Assembly: GCA_013396995.1 (NCBI GenBank)
Contig: VWZP01006003.1
Coordinates: forward strand, 1,585,213-1,649,212
Direction of reading: 5' to 3'
Source: Dicaeum eximium
Lineage: Eukaryota > Chordata > Aves > Passeriformes > Dicaeidae
Length of the DNA stretch: 64,000 nt
A model generated the notes under the pieces. That model was not told the DNA's origin. It was given only the letters and a program-made list of their open reading frames with translations, and made no database searches. Position 1 is the first letter of the stretch. Every line of letters starts with the position of its first letter. Shown piece after piece: positions 51,501-58,168 of the stretch. A program made the position numbers and the translations under genes.

Positions 51501-53921
51501 ACAAGATTATTAATTCATGTACATTATGTAAAACAGAAAATTAAGACTTTTCAGAAAGGAAATGATGAGCTGAACTACTTGTAGATTAATCTCATTTCCA
51601 CTTTAAAGGTAACTTAACCAGGATTCAAATAACTGGTTTTAATAGCCTGATCTGCACTGGTGCAGGAGCATACAGCCTTCTTCATGGCCAGAATATACTG
51701 TCCCTGTAGGAAGGCAGCAAAACCAAGGGCTGAATGCAACATGTTCATGCTTTAGGTGCCCCAGTTCATTTAGTATATTGCCTTGGAACAAAGAGAAAGT
51801 ATTTTGTGCTAAGACACTGGTCTGTGAATTGTGCCAGGCCTTGGCTCAGCTAAGCCACAGGAATGCATCTTATGTTGCTGTGCTTTCTAGTGGCCTATCG
51901 TTCTTCAGCAGCAGCAATGGCAGACAGCATCATCTTAAGGCATTCACTGCTGTATCCACCAAAAGCGTTAAGACTTATGGGAGGAACTGTGTAAGTGCAA
52001 GAGTTCCTAAAGAAACTAACTTAGGACTTACAAAGAACAGATACACTGGGCTGCTGGAACTGCAGCTGTTGGTGTTGATCAGCTTCCGGCTCTTCAGGCT
52101 CCACTTGTGTAGAAACCGACGCTGAAGCGGTAGGGACAGGAGTACCAGTAACAGACTGGGGATGCTTTGACCCTGCATGGGAAGCACTTGATGGCTGCTG
52201 TTGCTCCAGCTGCTGCTTCTGACTACCTTCTTCCTGAAGTATGTTCTCCTGTTCTTCTTGCACCGACTGGCGCTGCTCTCGCTTGCGCTTAATCAAAGAT
52301 ACCCTGTCCTTGATAGCCTTCGCCATTGTCTTGTGATCCCCTTCACAGACATAGCCTGACTCCACCTGAAGGAGGATACATTCACAGAATTCACACTGCC
52401 ACAGACAGCCCCTGTCCGAGTGCTACAACAAAGCTACCTCTTTCTGGCACTGCTTCTCAACTACACACTTGTGAACCCGTTTATTTCTAGGCAGTAACAG
52501 AAAAAGCAGAGGCCCACAGAGCACATTTCACTGTCACAGAACAGCACTGCTTCCAGAGGTTTGTCAGACCACCAGCACTTACCATTTCCTGTGCTACATC
52601 CTCTGGGACATCTCTTTCCAAATCAAATGAAAACTCTATTGCCTCATTATCTTTGTATTTGCCCTTGAGTTTTTTGATGTCTTCAATTCGCAGCCAGAGT
52701 TTAATGGCAATTTTTTCTCCATCATCTTCCTCTGCAAGTTCTACCCGTACTCCAGTCTCTTCTTGGAAGAAGGCATGATTCAAAAGGTCCTTAATAGCAT
52801 ATCTAGAGATTGGGAAATAATGTAGAAAGCACATTCAGTTATCATCAAAATTTCATAAAATATTAAAGAATAACCTTGCCAGATGCTCTCCTGGATTTAT
52901 TCTCCAAGTTTTATGCTGATTTGAGCCACCTCATGTGCATTCTGTTGGGTGTAATTAGAAGCTTTATCCTGAAGGTACAAGAGATTTAAAAGCACACAAT
53001 CAACAATTGTAGTTAACAGCTTAAACCAAACGGCAAGAAGTAAGTGATGTGCAACAACAAAAGTAACTTAAAATGACAAAAAAATACTAAATGGTTTAAA
53101 AACAAGGAAAAGAACTGAAACTAAAAATACACAGCAACACCATCAGATGTAAAACTTCAAGAGTTAGTAAAATGGAATGAATAAACATCCATGAACAAAA
53201 CTAGTTCTGAACAAAATAGAGGGCAGCTAACGGGTGGACAACAGCTGAAACAGTCTGAAATCAGACACTCGGTAAGCAACAACCATGTAAAAGCAGAAAA
53301 CAAAACAAATCCCACAAATAAGCCATCAGCACAGTTACAGATTTCCTGTAATGGTATAAGTTAACCACTTGAAGTAGAAGTTATCTTGCAGAAAATATGG
53401 ATAAAAATAAGCAGCAAGAATTTAAAACTTGGAGTCCTCAAAATGATCAATCATACCAACAGAATCAAAGGGACAAAAAAAACCCCAAAGGACTACAGAA
53501 CAACCAACCAACCAATGCAAATACCTGAAAACCTAGAAGGACTGTCCTCCACTAATTTGCTGATTAGGTCAAAGTTATTGAAAGCAATAGAATTTCTGAA
53601 TAAACTTACATGGATGGTTACTATGGCATTTGCACTTTTCCTGACACTGTTAATTCTCTATAACAATCACTGAATAGGAATCTACCAAAGATCAGAAGCT
53701 GCAGAATACTGGCTTCCCAAGGTCCACCAGACCACAACAACAAAGACCCCAGGAACTAACTGGATTTGATATTATCATACATAAAGGACTAAGATAGCAG
53801 CTAATACCTCTATCTGCAAAGCAAGTACTTACCTTTCACCTTTGTTTTGCCGAATGCATCCCTCAATTATCTCCTTCACTTCAGGGATTGCTACTTTATC
53901 AAAGCTGGCTGGCTTGACACC
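12191..53921 (-). CDS. WNK1: WNK1, serine/threonine-protein kinase (exons 5-28, 5' partial)
   Basis: WNK1 is a large cytoplasmic kinase and scaffold. It senses chloride and osmotic stress, phosphorylates OSR1/SPAK and so controls cation-chloride cotransporters and other ion transport. Twenty-four exons from 53833-53921 down to 12191-12505 total 5,850 nt and join in a single frame to 1,949 residues plus TAG. Order: end of the kinase C-lobe (GVKPASFDKVAIPEVKEIIE), autoinhibitory domain with the FSF motif, Gln/Ser-rich region, second CCT-like domain (about 37050-34278), RFxV docking motifs RFIV, RFQV, RFQV and RFSV, a coiled coil (KLELRRLREKHLKEIQELQ), and the conserved tail ending NPPGSNLRTT. 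The count and phases equal human exons 5-28. Exons 1-4 are beyond the right edge. Alternative exons 4a, 8b, a candidate microexon and HSN2 are listed separately. Confidence 0.97.
12802..12989 (-). CDS. WNK1: WNK1 exon 27 (C-terminal helix, TFTDDLHKLVDNWARDAM)
   Basis: Encodes GTSSTNTVGAAVNSQAPQTQ followed by SSRKGTFTDDLHKLVDNWAR DAMNLSG. This is the conserved C-terminal helical segment of WNK kinases. Acceptor TTTGTAG, donor GTGAGG; 2 + 62 codons. Confidence 0.97.
12990..19632. other. WNK1 intron 26 (6.6 kb)
   Basis: The largest WNK1 intron that is wholly inside the window. It contains an 11-bp perfect stem-loop at 13856-13884. I see no supported exon, RNA gene or recognisable LINE. Open frames here are short and lack splice context. 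Confidence 0.6.
19633..19827 (-). CDS. WNK1: WNK1 exon 26
   Basis: Encodes NLSAQSAPSVLPPQQTLHPP, then LLQPLKPSPSSENLYSAFTS and DGALSVPSLSAPGQG. It is clearly the human counterpart, a Ser/Pro-rich linker between the two C-terminal helices. Acceptor CCTCTAG, donor GTAAGA; 195 nt with matching phases. Confidence 0.96.
20832..21034 (-). CDS. WNK1: WNK1 exon 25 (coiled coil and basic segment)
   Basis: Encodes HLKEIQELQSRQKQEIESLY VKLGK, the second half of the C-terminal coiled coil used in WNK-WNK contacts. It then encodes APPAVIIPPAAPLSGRRRRP TKGKGSKSSRSSS, a strongly basic, serine-rich stretch. Acceptor TTGTTAG, donor GTAGGG. Confidence 0.97.
21904..22562 (-). CDS. WNK1: WNK1 exon 24 (RFQV/RFSV motifs, coiled-coil start)
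   Basis: Starts with the Val that completes RFQV from exon 23. It contains two more OSR1/SPAK docking motifs close together in KVGRFQVTTTTDQVGRFSVS, then conserved NGPSSDPEAAFLSG and SNSFNSSYMSSDNESDIEDE. It ends in DLKLELRRLREK, the beginning of the coiled coil. 659 nt; acceptor TATTCTAG, donor GTAAGG. Confidence 0.97.
23069..23148 (-). CDS. WNK1: WNK1 exon 23 (KMGRFQ)
   Basis: Encodes an Ala-rich leader and ends GASVLKMGRFQ. The docking motif RFQ|V is split by the intron, as in the human gene. Acceptor TTCCCTAG, donor GTACCA. 80 nt, phase 1 to 0. Confidence 0.94.
24619..24688 (-). CDS. WNK1: WNK1 exon 22
   Basis: Encodes SVPSVASTAVTGPVSTATQC LKDG, a fast-evolving linker. Supported by a good acceptor (AACCTGCAG), donor GTAAGA, and a 70-nt length that restores frame between exons 21 and 23. 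Confidence 0.85.
25338..25424 (-). CDS. WNK1: WNK1 exon 21 (SQQPLEDLDAQLRRTLSPE)
   Basis: Encodes SQQPLEDLDAQLRRTLSPET VPVTSAPAC, almost identical to human at its N-terminal half. The donor chosen is GTATGT because it keeps 29 whole codons. A GT two bases upstream would break the frame with exon 22. Confidence 0.94.
27371..27728 (-). repeat. CR1 LINE fragment with shared 3' flank
   Basis: From about 27455 the sequence is classic CR1 3' region in minus orientation (CACAGACTGGGTCAGGCTAG, then CAGTGGTCATCTGCTCCCAC and CCCTGCTTGAGCAGGGCCAT). The preceding ~85 bases, starting near TACTTTTAGAAAATAATT, are also shared with the CR1 copy near 63.1 kb. They may be the true end of this CR1 subfamily or a copied flank. 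Confidence 0.85.
28249..28340 (-). repeat. Short CR1 LINE 3' fragment
   Basis: Contains CATAGAATGGTTTGAGTTGG, AAAGATCATCCAGTTCCAA and CCTGCCATGGGCAGGGACAC. These are the standard avian CR1 3' end read from its 3' terminus, so the element is on the minus strand and heavily 5'-truncated. Confidence 0.9.
28510..28593 (-). CDS. WNK1: WNK1 exon 20
   Basis: Encodes VLPIGSDLPAGTPSSEQLPP FPGPSLTQ, matching human VLPVGTELPAGTLPSEQLPP. 28 codons, phase 0 at both ends. Acceptor TATCCATAG, donor GTGCTG. Confidence 0.95.
28594..31315. other. WNK1 intron 19
   Basis: No exon or named repeat recognised. Several A-rich low-complexity stretches occur, for example near 29925-29945 and 31000-31030. Short open frames on both strands are not supported. 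Confidence 0.55.
31316..32742 (-). CDS. WNK1: WNK1 exon 19 (large Ser/Thr/Pro-rich exon)
   Basis: 1,427 nt, the longest WNK1 exon here. It starts MNLSHSASSLSLQQAFSELG after a short lead, runs through a low-complexity Ser/Pro/Val-rich region, and contains the well-conserved APGIDDIKTLEEKLRSLFSE (around 31.65 kb). It ends SPSKPPLSRVP. Intrinsic disorder is expected. Acceptor TTCTTCCAG, donor GTAAGA, with a possible alternative donor 6 bases upstream. Confidence 0.97.
33138..33278 (-). CDS. WNK1: WNK1 exon 18 (RFIV docking motif)
   Basis: Encodes GVPSSSFTQVVHSAGRRFIV SPVPENRLKEQ, including the OSR1/SPAK-binding motif RFIV, conserved with human. The second half (GFFTSGVFGGSETSDM) is divergent. 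Acceptor TTGTTTAG, donor GTGAGT. Confidence 0.95.
33441..33492 (-). CDS. WNK1: WNK1 exon 17
   Basis: A 52-nt exon encoding KLEFKQPDPTSSMPQRIG, corresponding to the human segment around FKQPIPASSMPQQIG. Acceptor ACTTTACAG, donor GTAAGT; phase fits exons 16 and 18. Confidence 0.93.
34278..34451 (-). CDS. WNK1: WNK1 exon 16 (end of second CCT-like domain)
   Basis: Encodes VQNEFILATERDSFVEQVRE IIEKADEMLSEDASVEPEGD QGLES, nearly identical to human. This completes the second CCT-like (PF2) fold of WNK1. 58 codons; acceptor TTTTACAG, donor GTACGT. Confidence 0.97.
34452..36609. other. WNK1 intron 15
   Basis: 2.2 kb of AT-rich intron. An A-run followed by CAACCAACC occurs near 36338-36365. Nothing else is supported. 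Confidence 0.55.
36610..36726 (-). CDS. WNK1: WNK1 exon 15 (second CCT-like domain core)
   Basis: Encodes VSNKGDRVVECQLETHNRKM VTFKFDLDGDNPEEIATIM. This is the beta-strand core of the second CCT-like domain, with the FKFDLDGD motif resembling FSFDLERD in the autoinhibitory domain. 39 codons, phase 0-0; identical or nearly so to human. Confidence 0.98.
37050..37212 (-). CDS. WNK1: WNK1 exon 14
   Basis: Encodes SAHSDVASGLSDGNENVPSS SGRHEGRTTKRHMRRSVRSR SRHEKTSRPKLRILN. It is an Arg/Ser-rich basic stretch leading into the second CCT-like domain. Acceptor TTTTCTAG-type, donor GTGAGT. Confidence 0.97.
37752..37840 (-). CDS. WNK1: WNK1 exon 13
   Basis: Encodes GTQGVSQTASAETLPATQPA PTPLASSMD, corresponding to human STQGVSQVAPAEP...LASSVD. 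89 nt, leaving AG of the Ser codon. Acceptor TATCCATAG, donor GTGAGC. Confidence 0.93.
38531..38812 (-). CDS. WNK1: WNK1 exon 12 (alternatively spliced in mammals)
   Basis: Encodes GFPSRLTPQYPGDSNVAPSS through GGQVQVPQPPVSLAQQASSA SSQQAVVE. 94 codons, phase 0-0, so it can be skipped in frame, as reported for mammalian exon 12. The human exon has PPQY where this has TPQY. Donor GTAAAT, acceptor TGTTACAG. Confidence 0.95.
39819..40292 (-). CDS. WNK1: WNK1 exon 11 (alternatively spliced in mammals)
   Basis: Encodes LPVSQPVSIIQGEPQLPVAA through AGMNQPLLTLATSAAAAAVP and QLPTLMQPLAQLPSQVLPQL, ending GDALYQ. A proline/glutamine-rich disordered region. 158 codons, phase 0-0, hence skippable. Acceptor CTCCCCAG, donor GTATTG. 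Confidence 0.96.
41316..41465 (-). CDS. WNK1: WNK1 exon 10
   Basis: Encodes MAQQPASSQQPGQYQLQQPS VSASTTPAQTVSQTQTSQIT PMPQAAAGTQ, a Gln/Ser-rich segment. 50 codons, phase 0-0. The position between exons 9 and 11 and residual similarity to human (QYSLSQTS...) support it. Acceptor TGCTACAG, donor GTAAAA. Confidence 0.9.
42103..42174 (-). CDS. WNK1: WNK1 exon 9
   Basis: Encodes TQVQGQLASSNASVPSQPAQ HTQQ, equivalent to the human Gln/Ser-rich AQGQSQGQPSSSS...PQQ segment. 24 codons, phase 0-0. Acceptor with a strong pyrimidine tract (TTTTTTTCCCTCCAG), donor GTAAGA. Confidence 0.88.
42175..44601. other. WNK1 intron between HSN2 exon and exon 9
   Basis: 2.4 kb, AT-rich, with no recognisable repeat, RNA gene or further exon. 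Confidence 0.55.
44602..45822 (-). CDS. WNK1: WNK1 HSN2 exon (nervous-system isoform)
   Basis: A 1,221-nt exon (407 codons, phase 0-0) that opens PQHPRGGTPPFPDSQIFFPT and continues RPVSFSPPPVCPPKVAIAQR RKSTSFLEAQTCHFQPLLKT. Later blocks TEEQCNYLG and QLTSSDTGDFQSPPPTGGSS are also conserved with the human HSN2 exon. In mammals this exon is included in neuronal WNK1, and truncating mutations in it cause hereditary sensory and autonomic neuropathy type II. Acceptor TCAATACAG, donor GTTACA. The frame stays open beyond both splice sites, but only this interval has the conserved sequence. Confidence 0.96.
45823..47236. other. WNK1 intron between HSN2 exon and candidate microexon
   Basis: AT-rich sequence with no supported gene or repeat. 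Confidence 0.55.
47237..47275 (-). CDS. WNK1: Candidate WNK1 microexon (13 codons)
   Basis: On the WNK1 strand a strong acceptor (TTTCTTGTCTTTTAG, with a branch-like GCTGAC about 25 bases upstream) precedes 39 nt encoding DSINVNYPVVPHK. The donor AAG|GTAAAG follows. The length is a multiple of three and its phase matches exon 8b on one side and the HSN2 exon on the other. I do not recognise this peptide from described WNK1 isoforms. It could be a chance pair of splice sites, so the call is provisional. Confidence 0.5.
47488..47745 (-). CDS. WNK1: WNK1 exon 8b (accompanies HSN2 exon)
   Basis: Encodes PQRGRSMSVCVPHLPALPCM then LRTVPEETFAEKLSKALESV LPMHSASPRKHRRSSLPSLS. It closely matches human exon 8b (GRSMSVCVPHL, EETFAEKLSKALESVLPMHS, RKHRRSSLPSL). 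86 codons, phase 0-0. Acceptor TCCTTTAG, donor GTATGT. It is used in neuronal WNK1/HSN2 transcripts in mammals. Confidence 0.95.
47746..50750. other. WNK1 intron 8 (5' part)
   Basis: 3 kb intron between exon 8 and exon 8b. The middle (about 48960-49545) is an ancient CR1-type LINE relic; the rest holds nothing recognised. Confidence 0.6.
48960..49545 (-). repeat. Ancient CR1/L3-type LINE relic (reverse transcriptase region)
   Basis: The + strand carries a decayed version of the reverse complement of amniote CR1 3' ORF2. Recognisable blocks are CTCTGAATTTTCTCC, GGTGTCCAGGATAGACA, ATGTTTGCCTTTTTCACAAC, CTTTGTGGTCCAATGTAATC, TATGTACTTGTGTAGCTGAT and GCCATTTCTTCAGTTGTCAA. It is far more diverged than the young CR1 copies in this window and lies in the same orientation as WNK1. 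Edges are approximate. Confidence 0.72.
50751..50935 (-). CDS. WNK1: WNK1 exon 8
   Basis: Encodes DGTVDSGQGSSVYTESVSSQ QTVSYGSQHEQS, nearly identical to human, then a divergent Gln/Gly-rich end (HGGYQPPAA). 185 nt; acceptor TTTTGCAG, donor GTAAGC. It ends at a codon boundary, which allows direct joining to 8b, the microexon, HSN2 or exon 9. Confidence 0.96.
50936..52031. other. WNK1 intron 7
   Basis: 1.1 kb, AT-rich; no feature beyond splice signals recognised. Confidence 0.55.
52032..52365 (-). CDS. WNK1: WNK1 exon 7
   Basis: Encodes VESGYVCEGDHKTMAKAIKD RVSLIKRKREQRQ, the end of the autoinhibitory region followed by a basic/Gln-rich coiled segment. It then encodes ASASVSTQVEPEEPEADQHQ QLQFQQPSVSVL. 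334 nt; acceptor CTCCTTCAG, donor GTAAGT. Confidence 0.97.
52583..52802 (-). CDS. WNK1: WNK1 exon 6 (kinase end and autoinhibitory domain)
   Basis: Encodes YAIKDLLNHAFFQEETGVRV ELAEEDDGEKIAIKLWLRIE, then DIKKLKGKYKDNEAIEFSFD LERDVPEDVAQEM. It holds the last kinase helix and the autoinhibitory domain with its FSF motif (human-equivalent residues around 524-526), which blocks kinase activity. 220 nt; acceptor AATCTCTAG, donor GTAAGT. Confidence 0.98.
53833..53921 (-). CDS. WNK1: WNK1 exon 5 (kinase C-lobe end)
   Basis: Encodes GVKPASFDKVAIPEVKEIIE GCIRQNKGE, the C-terminal part of the kinase domain and the first exon shared by full-length and kinase-less WNK1. Acceptor TGTTTCAG, donor GTAAGT. 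89 nt starting at a codon boundary. Confidence 0.97.
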
Positions 53922-55199
53922 CTGAAACACAAAGGTAACAACTGAGAAACTGCAAGGCCTATTTGATTTCAGTTTGGATTGTGTTGACAAACCACCTATT
54001 TTTACTCTCTAGATAACTGACCTAAATAACTAGTGTAAATTAAGGCAAAGTCTGATCCCAGTACTGCTGATTTGTTTGTTAGTGACTTTTGCAAATGTTT
54101 AACATACACTCCTTTCCAATTCCAATTCCCAGCCACATTCTGTAACAGAAGGCGTTGGCACTTGGGTGCTCAAGTTATGATAGGAGAACATTTTAGTTTC
54201 CATGGAAGTTGTGCTGGTTAGAGGGAAGTACACAGACTGGACTGAGAATGGAAGGCAATGGTTCCTATGTAACACTAATGCAGGAAACCACAGGATTAAT
54301 TTAACAGTCTGCAAAGCATTCTGTTGCTTCCCAAAATGTTTCCAACCTGCCATTATATGAAGTAATTTTTTTACTGGAAAAAAACCTTAGCCCAGGATGA
54401 TCTGACTGGATCATTAAATAACTTGTCCAATATTAAAAACTTCCAGTATCTTAGCTTTCCCCCAAAGGCCTACTGTACCCAAACCACACTCCTGCATCAC
54501 TGCTGTTGTGAGTTCAGGGAAATGAGCTTAGCAATATAGGCTGTAAAAAAGCCCTTCCACAATACACAGCAACCCTTTTTCCAATACATGCTAAAGCCAC
54601 AGAGGGAAAGGAAAACTAAATATAAATAAGATTAACCATCCAAAGCAGTAAAACAAACATGCCATGAGATGTGACCATCTGGGAATTCTGAAAAACATTT
54701 CAGGCAGGAAGCCAAGCTTCATCACCTAATCACAGCCAAAAGTGGTATTTTGGGGCCAATTGTCCACAACAAAATCTGGCACTCAATTTTACTTGATTCA
54801 GTCCTTAGTTTCAAACTCTGTATTTAAGACAGCTGAATGAGAGTGGGTGAAGACATGTTGTTCAAATGTTTGAACAGTGCTGGTGTTTTCAAGCTAAACA
54901 ATCCTGAAATTATACACCTGATACATCTGACCCTGTGTCACTGCTGAATGACAACTAAACACGAAGTGAAAACCATAGCTCTGGAGAACAGAAATAAATG
55001 ACGTAGCAGTACAAGCATTGTGATTCGTGTCCTAAACACAGAGCACTTCTCACAATATCCTACAAAATACTGGTGACATCAAGACATGATCCTTTCACAT
55101 TCCTCTGTTGTGAGCAGGAAACAAGCCTTGAAACAGAAAAGTTTGAGTCTAAACCCCAGTCTTCCCAACTACCGACCCTGTACTCAGAGTTCTCAAAAG

Positions 55200-55236
<37 letters not shown>

Positions 55237-58081
55237 CCAACACAAAAGCCTTACACCGCAAAAAGGAAACTATTTATTTGATAAAAACCAGTATGCTCTT
55301 GTAACAGGAAGGTTATCTATTTCTTTGGTCTAAAATTTGCCCTTGTGAAGCTCTAGCAATTGAAATTCACAGAACTGAAGTCTATACTGTGACTAGAACA
55401 AGCACTGAAACACAGGCTGCCAGTGAACATGAGCTGAATACTTTTAGAAGCTTTGCTGACTAGTAAGCCTTAAGAAGATCAGTGCTCCGGGTTATAAAAC
55501 ATCAGACCCCCCAAGTTTGGATGGATAAGTTTCAGACTGTAACCAAGCCTTATCATAAACCTCCAGCTTCTAAGCAGGACACTCTAAAGGTCTAAGCTCT
55601 CCACTCTAAAGGGATTTATAAAACTCTGCTCATATAGTTGACTCATCAGAAGTGCGACCTTTCATTATGACCACACTTAAAATGGTCCCAGAAGTTCAGG
55701 TTTATATATGGAGTATAGATATGTCTATATATAATTAAATGCTCTCCTGTATAACATATATAACCTATGCAATAATTATTCAACTCCTTATTGCATATAT
55801 TCCCATCCAAATTTGCCCAAGTTTAACACATGTAAGACTCCTAAATAGCTCAAGTCTCAGACATAGCAGACTGCACTGACATTCATTTACACTGTGGTAG
55901 CAGAAGGATGATGTCAGATCTGTGACAATCTCATTTCAAAAAACTAAAAGCTAACATGAGGAAGACAACTGGTACAGAAAAATATCAGCATAACAAAGCC
56001 AGGATATTATTTTTCTTGTTAATTATTGTACCACATGCTCTGTTCTTGCACAGAGCCTGACAAGTTAAAGCTAAGGATAGGTTTTAAAGTCAGTAACTCA
56101 GTCTGCTACCCTGCATTTCTCACTGCTGAAAGAAACTAAACACTTGTCCAAAATCTTCAGGCCCTTCCATGAGGACCATTTTACAATACCCCATTTTATG
56201 AATTCCAAACCAAGAGTTCAGCTAAAAAGTGAAGCTTCTGCCAGCCTCCTTCAGCAGAGTTTCCATGTTCCAACTGCTCCACAGAAAATCTGGGAGAACA
56301 TCACACTAGGGCCTAAAACCAACATGAGATTCCATGTTCAAGCAGCTCCCTCCTTTTCACTTTGCTCCACAGTCCATGAGAAGGGCTGCCTAAGCCTCCC
56401 CTCCAGCTCTGGACAAGCACTCCCCAGATATTGAAGTTCATCAGCTTTTCAAATCCTTTTGTTCCCTCCTAGCAAGCACTAATGGAAGCGTCCAACTATT
56501 TTATACAACAAGACCAGGGTGCTATAAATGATTAAAACTCAATAAATCAGTGAAATCTTTTTCTACCCAGAGCTGCCTACACACCTTAATCTGCCATCAC
56601 ACAGAAACCCAAGGGAGGCCAGGCCCTGAAATTCACATAACTTTGATGTGCTCTTAAAACTGCATGAGCTGGGCAGCCAAGCATACCTTCAGCAGTTCTG
56701 AACCCAAAGGCACTCAAGGAAATGTTAAGCCAGACAGTTTCCTGGTTTTCCCACACTTAAAATGGTCACATTCCTATGTGCTGCTCCTGGTCCCCTAACT
56801 CCTTAGAACAACCACAGGACACTCAAATCCTAATCTACTAGTCCTGTTTCTCAGTGGCAGTTCATTAAGAACTAAACAGCCAAATCACACCAGCATTATT
56901 TCCAAGTTCACTAAAGAAATAGCAGGAAGAGCCCTTGCAAAGGGAAAAAAAAAAAAAAAAAAAAGAGTAGACAGGTATAACAGGCACACATGAAAATCAA
57001 CATTTTCTCAAAGCACTGTTCTAAAATTGCACAAGCTGACAGTGCTGCTGAAAGCAACAGCTCCTCTTCTCCATTTCCCATTCTCCCATTCCCACACGCC
57101 TGTAATTTCCTTCATTTTGCCAGCAAACACACTTATACAGTTGAATAATGAACCAAATCACAGCATGTATCAGACTTGAAACAAATCCAACCAAAAAAGG
57201 CTGCAGCAGCTTCCAGTGAGCTGAAGTTCCCTACGCTGCTGCTTGAGCTCTCAGGCTTACAGAAGGACAGTCAGGGCAGAACTGCTTATTTTGAAAGAAG
57301 CACCAATTTAAAATAAAAGTCACTGAACACTTAGATTTTGAGAATAGCTCTAAAATATGGATATTTATGTAGGTAGCCACAGATACAAAACTCAAAACTC
57401 CGCTTGCATGTTAAGCATAAGAAAGATTTTATATTTCACTTATCTTAGATGTGATAAAGTTTGTGATTTTATCAGATTTTAACCGGGTGAAAAAACAAGT
57501 TCCAAAATTCATCATATACGGTTATTTAATGAACTAAAGGGAAGTTAGGTATTCTTAAAAACACAATTTCCAGGGAATTTTTAAACCCCAAAGTATAAGC
57601 TATCCAGAACTCTTCCACAATTTTTGCCTAGAAACACATAATATTTTGCATTAGTTAGATCATCAGATTACTTAGTCAGTAGTTTAAGATCTCGCTCTAA
57701 TGTAAGAGATACTGAAAATATAATTTACTTAATTAGAGAAGGTACAATCAATGCTGTATAACTTCCACAACAAATCAAAATTAAGGCAGATGAGGTGTTA
57801 CATACTCTGAGACATTCTAAATTTAATAAAACATGCTTAGATTTGGAACAAAACCGTAGGTGGAAAACAGCAGAATTAATTAATGTTCCAGCCTTGATGG
57901 TCAGGATTTTAACTTACATTTTTAAAAAACTACAGGAAAAACGTGAAGTCGAGTTTAAAAGCTAAAAAACCAAGCTGTGCAAATGCAAAGCAATTTAAAA
58001 GATTTGTAGAGAACTCTAATTCACGTCCAAAATACTTTCCTGTGACTACACGCACTTGACAGAGCTGAAGTTCTTACTTAC
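53922..58081. other. WNK1 intron 4 (between exon 4a and exon 5)
   Basis: Contains two long A runs (55201-55235 and about 56945-56964) and otherwise AT-rich sequence. I found no kinase exon and no recognisable interspersed repeat. Confidence 0.6.
55201..55235 (+). repeat. Poly(A) homopolymer, 35 bases
   Basis: An uninterrupted run of A preceded by an A-rich AGAAAA context. No body of a retrocopy is recognisable upstream, so it is treated as a simple repeat. Confidence 0.9.
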
Positions 58082-58168
58082 CTCTTTAGCACAATCCTTG
58101 TGACAGCAGCAACAGTGGGAATTAACAATTACAAATACAGGACACATCTCTCTTTTTGTGAAATCCAT
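58082..58168 (-). CDS. WNK1: WNK1 exon 4a: alternative first exon of kinase-less KS-WNK1
   Basis: On the WNK1 strand an ATG (58166-58168) opens 29 codons ending at a consensus donor (GAG|GTAAGT), inside intron 4 about 4.2 kb before exon 5. The peptide starts MDFTKRE and contains CPVFVIVNSHCCCCHKDC. This hydrophobic VFVIV followed by a four-cysteine run is what I know as the signature of exon 4a of mammalian KS-WNK1. It joins exon 5 in frame, giving a 1,978-residue protein lacking most of the kinase domain. In mammals KS-WNK1 comes from its own kidney promoter, antagonises full-length WNK1 and nucleates WNK bodies through this exon. No splice acceptor precedes the ATG, as expected for a first exon. 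The promoter should lie just to the right; I cannot define it. Confidence 0.85.

Noticed and set aside
55073..55333. Frames encoding a lysine run
   Set aside because: Created by the 35-base poly(A) tract; no conserved protein around it.
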